From Siphonobacter sp. SORGH_AS_0500 (GTDB lineage Bacteria; Bacteroidota; Bacteroidia; Cytophagales; Spirosomataceae): DNA of 64,000 nucleotides. This document shows positions 28,244 to 37,824 of this stretch, piece after piece. Within the stretch, counting starts at the first letter, position 1. Every line of letters starts with the position of its first letter. Made by a program: the position numbers and the translations under genes. The DNA is taken from contig NZ_NHPP01000021.1 of NCBI RefSeq assembly GCF_002838835.1, forward strand, positions 1-64,000, written 5' to 3'. The notes beneath the pieces were generated by a model. It was not told where the DNA came from. It worked only from the letters and a program-made list of their open reading frames with translations, and ran no database searches.

Positions 28244-29020
28244 TTACTGGTTCAGCCACTGCTTAAACGAAGGAGCTTTTTCTTTACTGATGATGATTTC
28301 AATCGGCTCCTGCTTTCCGGCTATTACTTTAAGTTTTCCGTTGAAGTAATTATGAATACTCTGGATGCAATAAACCTGAATGATATACTGACGATTGGCC
28401 CGGAAAAACCGTACCGGATCGAGTTCAACTTCTAGCTCTTCCAGCGTGTAGGGAATCATGGATTGTTCGCCTGTTTTTAAGCAAGCAAAGGTGATTTTGG
28501 ATTCCGAAAAGAAGTATTCAATATCCTGAACATTCACCGTCGTATAACCATCCCGATACGGAAGCAGAAATCGTTGACGGTAGGGTTTCGTCTGTTTTCG
28601 ATATAAATCAAGTAATTCAGTATATAAAACCGATGCTTCTCTGGCTGGTGATGCATGATGTAGGCGATCAAATTTATCCAGAGCCTGCGTTAACTCGTCG
28701 GTATCGATTGGTTTCAGAAGGTAATCAATACTGTTTACCTTAAAAGCCGACATCATATACTCGTCATAAGCCGTTGTAAAGATGATCGGGCTACTAACGG
28801 ATAGTTGAGAAAAAATATCAAAACAAATGCCATCTGCCAGCCGGATATCCATGAAAATGAGCTGGGGTTGTGGATGGGTTTTCAGCCATTCAATACTTTC
28901 GCTGACCGTTCCTAATACTGCCAGAACTTCATGATTGGGCCGAATCATTTGTAGCAATCGCAAGAGACGATTGGCATTGGGCTGTTCGTCTTCAATGATG
29001 AGTAAGGATAAGGAATTCAT
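28244..29020 (-). CDS. LytTR-family response regulator
   Basis: The 258-residue protein has a receiver domain (about 4-120) with the acidic pocket EDE near the N terminus, phospho-acceptor D58 in IFMDIRLADG, and the conserved K of YLLKPI. A LytTR DNA-binding domain follows (about 150-255). It lies 29 bases downstream of its probable partner, a LytS-like kinase, at the end of the second RND efflux operon. Control of that operon is likely from position. Confidence 0.9.
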   Translation of the reverse strand: MNSLSLLIIEDEQPNANRLLRLLQMIRPNHEVLAVLGTVSESIEWLKTHPQPQLIFMDIRLADGICFDIFSQLSVSSPIIFTTAYDEYMMSAFKVNSIDYLLKPIDTDELTQALDKFDRLHHASPAREASVLYTELLDLYRKQTKPYRQRFLLPYRDGYTTVNVQDIEYFFSESKITFACLKTGEQSMIPYTLEELEVELDPVRFFRANRQYIIQVYCIQSIHNYFNGKLKVIAGKQEPIEIIISKEKAPSFKQWLNQ

Positions 29021-29049
29021 GCGATAACGATTAAGGCACTCTCAGAAAA

Positions 29050-30153
29050 TTAGGGCTTGGAGTAATCAAATAAAGGTAACTCCACCCAGAATAATTCAGC
29101 GTCAGAACCCTGAACGGGAATTTCGTAGGACAAAAGGCGATACCGATTTTTAATATTCTCCAGCCCTAATCCGGTTGAAGGCAATGGCGTTGGGAAAGGC
29201 TGCAAATTATTGGAAACACAAAGCCGATTACCCAGATCGTAAATCTGAATTTTTAGCGGTTTCGCATACGTCGCCCGATTGTGTTTGATGGCGTTTTCAA
29301 TTAACAACTGAATGGCAATGGGAGGGACCCGTTTGGTTAGTAAATCGGGGTTAATATCAAAGCAAATCTGCACCTGCTCGCCGTGCCGAATCTGAATTAA
29401 ATACTGGTAGGCTTTAACGAAGGCAATTTCATCTTTCAAAGGCACCAGATCCTGCCGAGTGTTCTGAATCATGTACCGATATACCTTCGATAATTTATCC
29501 AAAAACAAACTTGCCTTATGGGTATCTTCCTGAATCAGTTCAGATAAAGTGCTGAAATTATTGAAGAGAAAATGAGGGTCTAGTTGTAGCTTTAACGATT
29601 GCAGCTCGGCCTGAAGAGCCACGCCTTTTAATTCCAGCGTTTTAACTTTCAGCTCGGCGGCCTCTTCCAGACTTTGTTTGATACGACTCAGGAGGAAATA
29701 CCCCGTATGAAAAGTGCTAATCATTAACGAAACAATGAGGTTAACGATCAGAAATTGCCAGGATTCCAGTTCTTCCTGAGGCGTAGGCGTTCCGGGATAC
29801 AACCAGGTATAAATCTGATCCTGAATCATTAACAGGCCAATACTCGCCCCCAGCGTTAGTACTGTTTGACTCACAAACCGGGCCAACGGAGAATTAACCC
29901 AGGGGAGCCAACGTTCGAGTCCGCTAGCAATACCGATACTGACTTCAATGATGAACCAACTGAAAATGAAGGTAATGGTCAAATCAGTTACCCATTCTTT
30001 GCAGGTTAGAAGACCTCCCAACGTCCAGAGTCGATTATCGGGATTGATGAGGTAATACAGCAAATGAATGGCTAATACGACCAGGGGCGTCATGGCCAGC
30101 CGGATGTACCGCCGGTATGATTTACGATCAAGATTCACGTGAAATGCGGGCAT
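29050..30153 (-). CDS. LytS-like membrane histidine kinase
   Basis: The 367-residue kinase has about four membrane helices in residues 20-155, a linking coiled coil (about 157-190), and the His_kinase domain with H194 in LQLDPHFLFNNF. The ATPase part has LLIENAIKHN and TGLGLENIKNR. This is the usual architecture of 5TMR-free Bacteroidota LytS-type sensors. It starts 19 bases after the TolC-like gene and precedes the LytTR regulator, so the whole efflux system and its two-component pair can be one transcript. Confidence 0.9.
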   Translation of the reverse strand: MPAFHVNLDRKSYRRYIRLAMTPLVVLAIHLLYYLINPDNRLWTLGGLLTCKEWVTDLTITFIFSWFIIEVSIGIASGLERWLPWVNSPLARFVSQTVLTLGASIGLLMIQDQIYTWLYPGTPTPQEELESWQFLIVNLIVSLMISTFHTGYFLLSRIKQSLEEAAELKVKTLELKGVALQAELQSLKLQLDPHFLFNNFSTLSELIQEDTHKASLFLDKLSKVYRYMIQNTRQDLVPLKDEIAFVKAYQYLIQIRHGEQVQICFDINPDLLTKRVPPIAIQLLIENAIKHNRATYAKPLKIQIYDLGNRLCVSNNLQPFPTPLPSTGLGLENIKNRYRLLSYEIPVQGSDAELFWVELPLFDYSKP

Positions 30154-30172
30154 ACATGATTTGGAGAGATGT

Positions 30173-31612
30173 TTAACGCCAGCCGCCGCCTAAAGCCCGG
30201 TAGAGTTCGATGGTTGCATTTGCCTTTTCCCGTTCCAATTGAGTAACATTCAACCGGGATTGCAGGAAGTTACTTTGAGCGGTAATGATTTCCAGGTAAT
30301 TAGCCATTCCATTTTTGAATAACAATTCGGTTGAACCAATGCCCTCTTCCAGAGCCTGCCGACGCTTGGTCGCATGTTGAATCTGCTCTTCGATTTTCTG
30401 ATTTGCCACCAGGGCATTAGACACTTCGGTATAACCCGTGAGGACGGCCTGTTGAAAATTAATCGCCGCTTTTTCCTGATTGATTCGGGCTTGTTCAATC
30501 TGGGTTTTTAACTGCCGCCGCTGAAAAACGGGTTGAGTTAGGCCTCCCGCAATATTCCAGAAGAACGAACCGGGAACGTTCAGCCAGTTGGAAACCTGAA
30601 AGGAAGTTAATCCACTTTGTCCCGTAATAACCAATCTCGGATACAAGGCAATTTCTGCGATGCCTAGCCGGGCGTTGTTTGCTCTCAGCTCGTATTCGGC
30701 AGCATGAATGTCCGGGCGGGCCGCCAGCAACTCTACTGAATAACCCTGCTGATGGTTGAGGTTAAATTCCTGCCCCAGCTGGGCCCGACGGGTAATTCCC
30801 TTCGCGTAGGACCCGCACAGCAGACTTAAAGCATTTTCCTGCTGAATGATGCTTTGTTCAATCTGAGGAATGAGCTGTCTGGTTTCTTCCAACTGGGCTT
30901 TCGCCTGTTGAATAGCCAATTGAGTCGCTTCCCCAACCCGGTACTGAGCATTCGTTATCATAACCGTGCTGTCACTGAGTTCCTCACTGTGCCGAGCAAT
31001 GCTCAGTTGCTCGTCCAGCATTAACAAGTTGTAATAACCATTGGCTACGTCGGCTACCAATCGGGTTTGTACCCCGCGTTTCAATGCTTCATTTTGTAAG
31101 ATACCCGCCAGAGCTTCTTCTTTCTGCCGCTTTACCCGGCCCCAGATGTCTACTTCCCAATTCAGGCCCAGATTTACATTAAAATCATTGACGTTCAATG
31201 TTCCGATGAAAGCTTCATTCCCCAACCCCGCAAAACTGTTACGGGCCGTCCGGTTGCGACTGACCTGCAACTGAGCGTTCAGATCGGGGAGGTAGTTGAG
31301 CTTCACCTGCTTCAACGTAGTTTGAGCATATTCAATGTTCTTGATGGCTATGCGTAAATCATTGTTATACGCCAGAGCCGTATCAATAAGACTGCGAAGG
31401 GTGGCATTGGCAAAGAAGTCCTGAACGTTGGGTAACGTTCGGAGCGTCGTATCCCTTACCTGAGCGTTACGAAACTGCTCCGGTTGTTGTAAATCAGGAC
31501 GTTTATAATCCCGGGTTACTTTGCAGGCCGTAAGCAGGCAAAGAATCACCAGGACGGAATAAATAGCTTTCATTTTCTTATTAATCATGGTTTTTGAGGG
31601 AAGCTGTTTCAC
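30173..31612 (-). CDS. TolC/OprM-type outer-membrane efflux lipoprotein (system 2)
   Basis: The outer-membrane channel of the second RND pump. The real start may be the methionine at 31573, which begins a lipoprotein signal with lipobox LTAC; the 13 codons before it lack signal character. Family marks are NLGLNWEVDIWGRVKRQ, LLAARPDIHAAEYELRANNA and the C-terminal ATIELYRALGGGWR, nearly the same ending as in system 1. The gene begins 45 bases after the permease gene. Confidence 0.88.
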   Translation of the reverse strand: MKQLPSKTMINKKMKAIYSVLVILCLLTACKVTRDYKRPDLQQPEQFRNAQVRDTTLRTLPNVQDFFANATLRSLIDTALAYNNDLRIAIKNIEYAQTTLKQVKLNYLPDLNAQLQVSRNRTARNSFAGLGNEAFIGTLNVNDFNVNLGLNWEVDIWGRVKRQKEEALAGILQNEALKRGVQTRLVADVANGYYNLLMLDEQLSIARHSEELSDSTVMITNAQYRVGEATQLAIQQAKAQLEETRQLIPQIEQSIIQQENALSLLCGSYAKGITRRAQLGQEFNLNHQQGYSVELLAARPDIHAAEYELRANNARLGIAEIALYPRLVITGQSGLTSFQVSNWLNVPGSFFWNIAGGLTQPVFQRRQLKTQIEQARINQEKAAINFQQAVLTGYTEVSNALVANQKIEEQIQHATKRRQALEEGIGSTELLFKNGMANYLEIITAQSNFLQSRLNVTQLEREKANATIELYRALGGGWR

Positions 31613-31657
31613 TGGGGAAGCTAACCAGCTTTTCCTGCCTATGGAGTTGTCCCGGCT

Positions 31658-34600
31658 TTAGGAATAACTGGGTTTTCTGCGTTTGCGGCTCACTTTTTCC
31701 TGAATAGACTGAAAAATCACGAATAGCAGCGGGATAATTAACAAACCCAGTAACACGCCGGTAATCATACCCCCGGCGGCACTGGTACTGATCGAACGGT
31801 TACCTACCGCCGAAGCACCCGTAGCAAACATCAGAGGCACCAGACCCGCCACAAAAGCCAGCGAGGTCATCAGGATTGGGCGGAAGCGTTGTTGGGCTCC
31901 TTCCAGGGCCGCTTCCACAATCTCCATACCGGATTGCCGGGCTTTCAACGCAAATTCAACAATCAGAATCGCATTTTTTGCCAGCAAACCAATCAGCATA
32001 ATAAGGCCAATCTGTACGTAAATATTGTTGGTAATCCCTGCCATGCCAATGGCGAGATAGACGCCTAAAAGTCCGGTAGGAATAGAAAGGATAACGGCCA
32101 GCGGTAATAAATAACTTTCGTACTGAGCCGCCAGCAGGAAATAGGTAAAAACCACGCACATGCCGAAAATAAGTACCATCTGTCCGCTTGACTCTTTCTC
32201 CTCCCGGCTTAATCCACTCCATTCGTAGCCATAGCCCGAAGGTAGCTTTTCGCTCAGAATTTTCTCGGTGGCATCCATGCTTTGGCTGTTACTATACCCG
32301 TCTTTCGCCATGATGTTGACCGTGATACTGCTGAAAAGGTTGTAGCGATTAATGACCTCCGGGCCGTATACTTTACGTAGTTTGACGAGGGTACCAATCG
32401 GAATCATTTCAGCATTCGCATTTTTCACAAAGACTTGATTTAATGATTCTTCGTCCATCCGGTAGAGCCCTTCGGCTTTTACATTGACGCGGTAAAATTT
32501 ACCAAAACGTACGAAGTCACTCGACTGGGCTCCGCCGTAGAATAATTGCAAAGTCGTCAGAACGTCGCGGGGCGTGGTGCCTAGTTGAAAGGCTTTATCC
32601 TCATCTACTTCCACTTCAAATTGGGGGAAATCGCTGCGGAACGTCGTGAAGGCCATGCCAATGGCAGGGTCCTGATTTAGGGCTCCGATGATCTGCTGGG
32701 CTCTGGCATTGAAAGACTCCAGACTGCCGCCCGTTTTATCCTGCAAAACCAGTTCCGAACCATTCACACTACCGAAGCCTTCCACCGGGGGCGAACGGAA
32801 TAAGCTTAATTCCCCTTCTTTTACGGAAGCCAATCGCCCGGTCATGGCTTCAATAATCTCGTCCATATCATTGATCTCACCCCGATCCCCAATGGCTTTT
32901 AGTCGGATAAAGCCTACGCCATAGGAAGGGCCGGCACTGTTACTGAGCAGGTTAAAGCCTGAGATACTGGTAACCGACTCGACTTCTGGCATCTTCTCTA
33001 AGGCCTGATCAATGCGACGAATGGCGTTGGTCGTAAACTTCAGGTTATTCCCCGGAGCCAGAGCCAGGGAGTAAATCACAAAGCGGTCATCTTCATTCGG
33101 TACAAAGTCTTTCGGGGCCCGATTCATCAGGAAAAAGGCAAAACCTGCCACGAGGGCTAACGCTCCGATACCTATCCATTTCTGATGAATCAGGAAACGA
33201 ATACTCCGCACATACTTGGAAGTAAGGTTATCAAAACCCGTATTGAAGGCCGTCACAAAACGTTGTTTGAATCCCTGACCTGGTTTTTCTCCGTGCGTAT
33301 TCTTCAAAAATAAGGCACACAAGGCCGGACTCAGCGTCAGGGCGTTTACCGCCGAAATCAAAATGGCACTGGCCAGCGTAAAGGCAAATTGCTTGTAAAA
33401 CACGCCCGCCGGGCCACTCATGAAACCTACGGGAAGGAATACTGCCGCCATGACGAGGGTAATAGACAGAATCGCTCCGGTGATTTCCTGCATGGCTGAA
33501 ACGGTCGCTTCCTCCGGTTCCATGTTTTCGTTCTCCATCTTGGCGTGTACCGCTTCCACTACCACAATGGCATCATCCACCACAATACCAATGGCTAATA
33601 CCAGAGCGAAAAGGGTTAATACGTTAATGGAAAACCCGATAATCTGAAGAAAGAAAAAGGTACCGACAATGGCCACCGGAACGGCGATGGCTGGAATAAG
33701 CGTGGAACGCCAGTCTTGCAAGAACAGGAATACGACGATAAACACCAGAATGAACGCTTCCATCAGCGTACTTTTTACCTGATCGATGGACTGATCCAGT
33801 CGTTCTTTTACGCTTTGAATGATGTCATAGTCAACGCCTTTCGGAAAATTCTTACGGCTTTCTTCCAGCGATTTGCGAACGGCAATTTCAATTTCATTGG
33901 CATTCGATCCGCTCACTTGCTGGATAGCCAGCGTTACGGCGGGCTTTCCATTTTCGTAGTTGTCACTGTCGTAAAAGGCTGAACCAAATTCAATACGAGC
34001 CACATCACGTAAGCGTAAAAGTGAACCGTCGGGTTTGGCTTTCAGGATAATCTGTTCAAACTGCTCGGGCTGATTGAGCTTACCTTTGTACTTTACGATG
34101 TACTGAAGCGGAGCCTTGGATTCTTCGCCCAGTTTTCCCGGCGAAGCTTCCAGACTGCTATTGGCAATGGCGGTTTCAATGTCCTGCGGGACCAGATTAT
34201 TGACCGTGAGTTTCTGGGGATTCAGCCAAATCCGCATGGCGTAATCTTTACTTCCGAAGAGCTGAACGTTACCGATACCCTTAATCCGTTTCAGGGCCGG
34301 AACCAGGTTGATTTTGGCGTAGTTCTGCAAGAAGAGTTCATCAAATTTAGAAGAATCGCGACTCAGCAAATTAAAGAACATGATGTTACTGTTCTGTTGC
34401 TTGGTGGTCGTGATACCCGCCCGAATAACTTCCGCCGGAATCTGGCTGTTGACCTGAGCCACCCGGTTCTGAACGTTCACCGCTGCCTGATCCGGGTTAG
34501 TGCCCTGATTAAAGATTACCTGAATTGAGAAAGAACCATCGCTTCCGGCTGTGGATTTAATGTACTGCATATTCTCCACGCCATTAATCGATTCTTCAAG

Positions 34601-34792
34601 GGGCGTGATTACCGAACGCGTAACACTCTCGCTATTACCCCCGGGATAAAGTCCGGCTACATAAATGGTAGGCGGAGCAATATCGGGGAATTGCATGACG
34701 GGTAAACGACTCAGGGAGATGAGCCCCAGCAGCACTAGTACAATGGAAATAACCGTGGCCAGAACGGGCCTATGTATAATATTTTTTAGCAT
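31658..34792 (-). CDS. RND (HAE1/AcrB-type) efflux permease (system 2)
   Basis: The 1044-residue permease is uninterrupted and full length. It starts MLKNIIHRPVLATVISI, has FLQDWRSTLIPAIAVP and the proton-relay pair in GIVVDDAIVVVEAVHAKM, and the second-half motifs SIPTGLLGVYLA and GLLAKNAILIVEFALKAR. It is clearly a paralogue of the permease at 17638-20798, whose broken frame can be checked against it. It lies 53 bases after the adaptor gene. The substrate is unknown. Confidence 0.93.
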   Translation of the reverse strand: MLKNIIHRPVLATVISIVLVLLGLISLSRLPVMQFPDIAPPTIYVAGLYPGGNSESVTRSVITPLEESINGVENMQYIKSTAGSDGSFSIQVIFNQGTNPDQAAVNVQNRVAQVNSQIPAEVIRAGITTTKQQNSNIMFFNLLSRDSSKFDELFLQNYAKINLVPALKRIKGIGNVQLFGSKDYAMRIWLNPQKLTVNNLVPQDIETAIANSSLEASPGKLGEESKAPLQYIVKYKGKLNQPEQFEQIILKAKPDGSLLRLRDVARIEFGSAFYDSDNYENGKPAVTLAIQQVSGSNANEIEIAVRKSLEESRKNFPKGVDYDIIQSVKERLDQSIDQVKSTLMEAFILVFIVVFLFLQDWRSTLIPAIAVPVAIVGTFFFLQIIGFSINVLTLFALVLAIGIVVDDAIVVVEAVHAKMENENMEPEEATVSAMQEITGAILSITLVMAAVFLPVGFMSGPAGVFYKQFAFTLASAILISAVNALTLSPALCALFLKNTHGEKPGQGFKQRFVTAFNTGFDNLTSKYVRSIRFLIHQKWIGIGALALVAGFAFFLMNRAPKDFVPNEDDRFVIYSLALAPGNNLKFTTNAIRRIDQALEKMPEVESVTSISGFNLLSNSAGPSYGVGFIRLKAIGDRGEINDMDEIIEAMTGRLASVKEGELSLFRSPPVEGFGSVNGSELVLQDKTGGSLESFNARAQQIIGALNQDPAIGMAFTTFRSDFPQFEVEVDEDKAFQLGTTPRDVLTTLQLFYGGAQSSDFVRFGKFYRVNVKAEGLYRMDEESLNQVFVKNANAEMIPIGTLVKLRKVYGPEVINRYNLFSSITVNIMAKDGYSNSQSMDATEKILSEKLPSGYGYEWSGLSREEKESSGQMVLIFGMCVVFTYFLLAAQYESYLLPLAVILSIPTGLLGVYLAIGMAGITNNIYVQIGLIMLIGLLAKNAILIVEFALKARQSGMEIVEAALEGAQQRFRPILMTSLAFVAGLVPLMFATGASAVGNRSISTSAAGGMITGVLLGLLIIPLLFVIFQSIQEKVSRKRRKPSYS

Positions 34793-34845
34793 AACAACCG
34801 GGAAATAGACCGCAACACGGGCTGTAATTACCTAAAGATCTTTAT

Positions 34846-35978
34846 TTATTGAGCTACCTGCTCACCTTCCGTCACCAGTGCCGCGTCTTTCGCAATGATG
34901 CGATCACCGGGATTTAAGCCCTTCACCAGCACGTAATTATCTCCACTTTTACCATTGACGATAATAGCTATACGCTCTGCACGGTTATCTTTCGTAAGAC
35001 GGAAAACGTAAAGCTTATCCTGAATGTCGGACACAGCCTGCACTGGAATCAGCATCACGCTTTCGTGGGTTTCAGGTAATACAATGCGGCCCGTGTTACC
35101 CGAGCGAAGCAAATGCCGGGGGTTGGTAAAGGCGGCCCGCACGCTAATACTACCCGTGCCGGTATCAAACTTGCCGTCTACCATCTGCACCTTACCGGAA
35201 TGTTCGAAAGGTTTACCATCAGCCAGAATTAGCTGAACCGCCGGAAGCTGCTTTAGCGTCTGCGTTAATGACTGATCGGATTGGCGACTGAGTCGAAGAA
35301 AATCCTGTTCGGTCATGGAAAAGTAAGCGTAGACCTGACTAATGTCCGAAAGCGTAGTCATCGGCTCCGTATCCGTTTTGGAAGCCAGGTTACCGATTCG
35401 CTTCGGAATTCGACCGATGAACCCACTCACGGGAGCTTTCACTAAGGTAAAGCCAAGATTAATGCGAGCGGTTGCTACGGCGGCTTCCTGAAGAGCTACG
35501 TTTGCTTTCGCCGTTTCATAGGCTGCCTTTGCCGTTTTAAGCTGAAACTCGGAGGTAACGCGGCTTTGGCTCAACTCCCGGAATTTATCTACTTCCAGCG
35601 AAGCTTTTTCAAATCCGCCTGAGCTGCCCCGAGGTTAGCCTGAGCCGTATGTAAAGCTTCCCGGTAAGGGGCATCGGCAATTTTAAACAGCGGTTGTCCC
35701 GCTTTTACATAGGCTCCCTCCTCGACGTATATTCTCTCCAGGTAGCCTTCCGCCTGCGGGCGAATATCGACGTTAACTTTTCCTTCAATGCGGGCAGGGT
35801 ATTCTTTATGAAGGGTAACTGAATTCTCTTTTAAAGTAATCACGCTGCGTTTCTGCGGAGCAGCGGCAGTTTGTTCGGTCTGATTTTCGGCAGAAGTGGT
35901 ACAGCCTGCCAGACCAATCCAGGTGAGAAATAACAGGGTCGTAAGGGTATAATTTTTAAGAGAGGGGAAGTGTTTCAC
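34846..35978 (-). CDS. HlyD/AcrA-type periplasmic adaptor lipoprotein, frameshifted (system 2)
   Basis: Joined, the adaptor is about 377 residues with lipobox LAGC. The first frame runs to NLGAAQADLKK, and the second resumes directly with ASLEVDKFRELSQSRVTSEFQL in the coiled-coil hairpin. One A missing from a run of five at about 35606-35610 explains the break. The lipoyl halves (DIRPQAEGYLERIYVEEGAYV and KAPVSGFIGRIPKRIGNL) and the C-terminal barrel are intact. It is the first gene of the efflux 2 operon. Confidence 0.85.
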
Positions 35979-36144
35979 GGGATTCTATCTTTTGATTACT
36001 TCAAAAATAGATCCTCTACTATTAGTTACTGATGTTTTTGTGACTCATCCGACTAAAAATGCCCCCGAATCGGATTCAAACCCGACTGATTCGTTCTTGA
36101 ATTTCAATCATTAATCTAGGCTTTACACCCGCCATATACGAGAA

Positions 36145-36172
36145 ATCCCGAATAGCTACTACCATCCGGGAT
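36145..36172 (-). terminator. weak hairpin after small membrane protein gene
   Basis: ATCCCG (36145-36150) pairs with CGGGAT (36167-36172) around a long 16-nt loop, 38 bases after the stop of the leftward gene at 36211. There is no strong T-tract. Confidence 0.3.
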
Positions 36173-36210
36173 GCTTTACATGTGACGTACTTCAGCCACC
36201 AAACACGATA

Positions 36211-36567
36211 TTAATTCCAGTAAGTACCATTTAATCCCAATACCGTACCCAGCCATAAGCCAATCATAAACACCAGTACACCTACCACCAGAGCGAGAGC
36301 TTTTCTCCAGTTGCTTCGATAATGAAAGGGATTAATAAAGGAGAAAAAGGCACCGCCCGCCGCCCCAGCCAACGGAACGATGAGGAGCGGCTTAATCATC
36401 CAGAATTTACCCCAGGCAGGGTTGGGGTTATGGGCACTGAAGAGGAACAAACTAATGATAAACAGGGCAATCAATCCTCCAATAGCCATGCCTTTCCTAA
36501 GAGAGGCAATAGGAACGGAAAAGAGTCTGAGTGAATTTTGATGGATCATGAAGCTATGGCATTTCAC
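36211..36567 (-). CDS. small membrane protein, unknown function
   Basis: The 118-residue protein has three hydrophobic helices (about 27-45, 59-80 and 90-110), and the segment FWMIKPLLIVPLAGAAGGAF joins the first two. No family is recognised beyond resemblance to small uncharacterised Bacteroidota membrane proteins. The start may be the methionine at residue 7 or 28 rather than the first. It stands alone between the efflux 2 operon and the GDPD gene. Confidence 0.6.
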   Translation of the reverse strand: MKCHSFMIHQNSLRLFSVPIASLRKGMAIGGLIALFIISLFLFSAHNPNPAWGKFWMIKPLLIVPLAGAAGGAFFSFINPFHYRSNWRKALALVVGVLVFMIGLWLGTVLGLNGTYWN

Positions 36568-36907
36568 GTGTTTATTTTATTAAAAGTACTTTGTAATGCA
36601 AAGTAAAATACAAAAATCGGAAATCTATTCTTCTCATGACAAAAAAATTTCCATTCATGATTTTGAATACGAGGGGAGGGGGATGAAAAGCAGAGAGAGG
36701 TTCTTTTCAGAGTAGGAGATGGGCATATTTTTATTTTAAAAAAGGTAATTTTAGAGATTTTTATTTAACATAAGGGTAATTATGAAACAATATGTATACC
36801 CCTAAATAAGAAGTAAGTTTTATTGAAAAGCTAAAGATTTGTTCCGGGAAGCATAGCTTGATTAAGTCAAACCTAAAAATAAGTACTAACCGTAATACCT
36901 TAAATTC
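36568..36907. other. AT-rich intergenic region
   Basis: These 340 bases are strongly AT-rich, and no gene, hairpin or clear promoter was seen. Confidence 0.5.
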
Positions 36908-37750
36908 TCAAGGATGTAGTTTTCTTTCTTTCAGAAGTTTTAAAAGTAATTCCGGCTCATCGGTTTGAATAACATTTGCTCCGTGATCAAGTACCATACT
37001 TAAGCCTTTCTCGATTTGGCCTTTTCTTACTAAGGCATCCGGCTCGCCTAAAGCATTAATCCATACTCTGGCTCCCTGCTTTTTAATTAATTCTGAAACC
37101 GGGGCTTCATAAAAACTATGGTCAATATGAATCAGCTTAGGTTTAAATGAGGAAAGTAGCTCTTCTGCCTGAGTTTTGGAATGGGCTCTTGGCATCAATT
37201 GATGGGCGGCGTTTACCTGCTTGACCTGAGCTAGTGCGGTCGTATCATCATCAAATAAAAACACCTGAGCACTCATGTCCATTTTTCTGATCATCTCAAC
37301 AACGGGGCTAAGACGGTCGGTTTTCAGGTCCAGATCGATATAAATTTTTCCTTTAGCTAACCGCAGTAACTCTTCCAGTGTAGGTATTCGTTCGGAGGTT
37401 AATTTACCTTGGGAGTCTTTCAGGTATAAGGTGTTCAGCTCGGCCAGCGTATACTCTTCTGCGTTACCTCTCCCATTGGTGGTTCGATTCAGTGTTCGAT
37501 CGTGTAATAAAAACGGAATGCCGTCTTTACTTACTTTCACGTCCGTTTCAATAATGTCAACACCGATATCAATGGCCTTTTGAAAAGCCGGAATGGAGTT
37601 CTCGGGAAGGGTATGATGCACCGCCCGATGAGAAGCCACTAATACAATGGCTGGATTGTTAAAATAGCGTTGTAAAGTATTAAAATTAGATTGAGCCTGA
37701 GTCACTAGGCTGAACACGAGTAAAGTAAATACGGCTAAACAGCGTTTCAT
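36908..37750 (-). CDS. secreted glycerophosphodiester phosphodiesterase (GDPD 1)
   Basis: The 280-residue enzyme hydrolyses glycerophosphodiesters to glycerol-3-phosphate and an alcohol. A signal peptide ends near TQAQS. The GDPD signature is complete: H41-R42, PENS (E50-N51), ETDVKVSKDG and LLHD. The end NVIQTDEPELLLKLL is the typical last strand. It closely resembles GDPD 3 (57523-58427), down to the shared ending K-x-LHP. It follows a SusD-like gene and an intervening terminator hairpin on the same strand, so it belongs to the susCD-GDPD transcript with reduced read-through. Confidence 0.9.
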   Translation of the reverse strand: MKRCLAVFTLLVFSLVTQAQSNFNTLQRYFNNPAIVLVASHRAVHHTLPENSIPAFQKAIDIGVDIIETDVKVSKDGIPFLLHDRTLNRTTNGRGNAEEYTLAELNTLYLKDSQGKLTSERIPTLEELLRLAKGKIYIDLDLKTDRLSPVVEMIRKMDMSAQVFLFDDDTTALAQVKQVNAAHQLMPRAHSKTQAEELLSSFKPKLIHIDHSFYEAPVSELIKKQGARVWINALGEPDALVRKGQIEKGLSMVLDHGANVIQTDEPELLLKLLKERKLHP

Positions 37751-37775
37751 AGTAAAAGAGGGTTCGTTAGTAATG

Positions 37776-37806
37776 AAAAATCCAGGAAACCTTACGGCTT
37801 CCTGGA
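37776..37806 (-). terminator. terminator between susD-like 1 and GDPD 1
   Basis: TCCAGGAA (37781-37788) pairs with TTCCTGGA (37799-37806). On the minus strand the stem is followed by five T (37776-37780). It lies directly after the SusD-like gene and before GDPD 1. Confidence 0.75.
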
Positions 37807-37824
37807 GCGATTGAACTGGGGTTA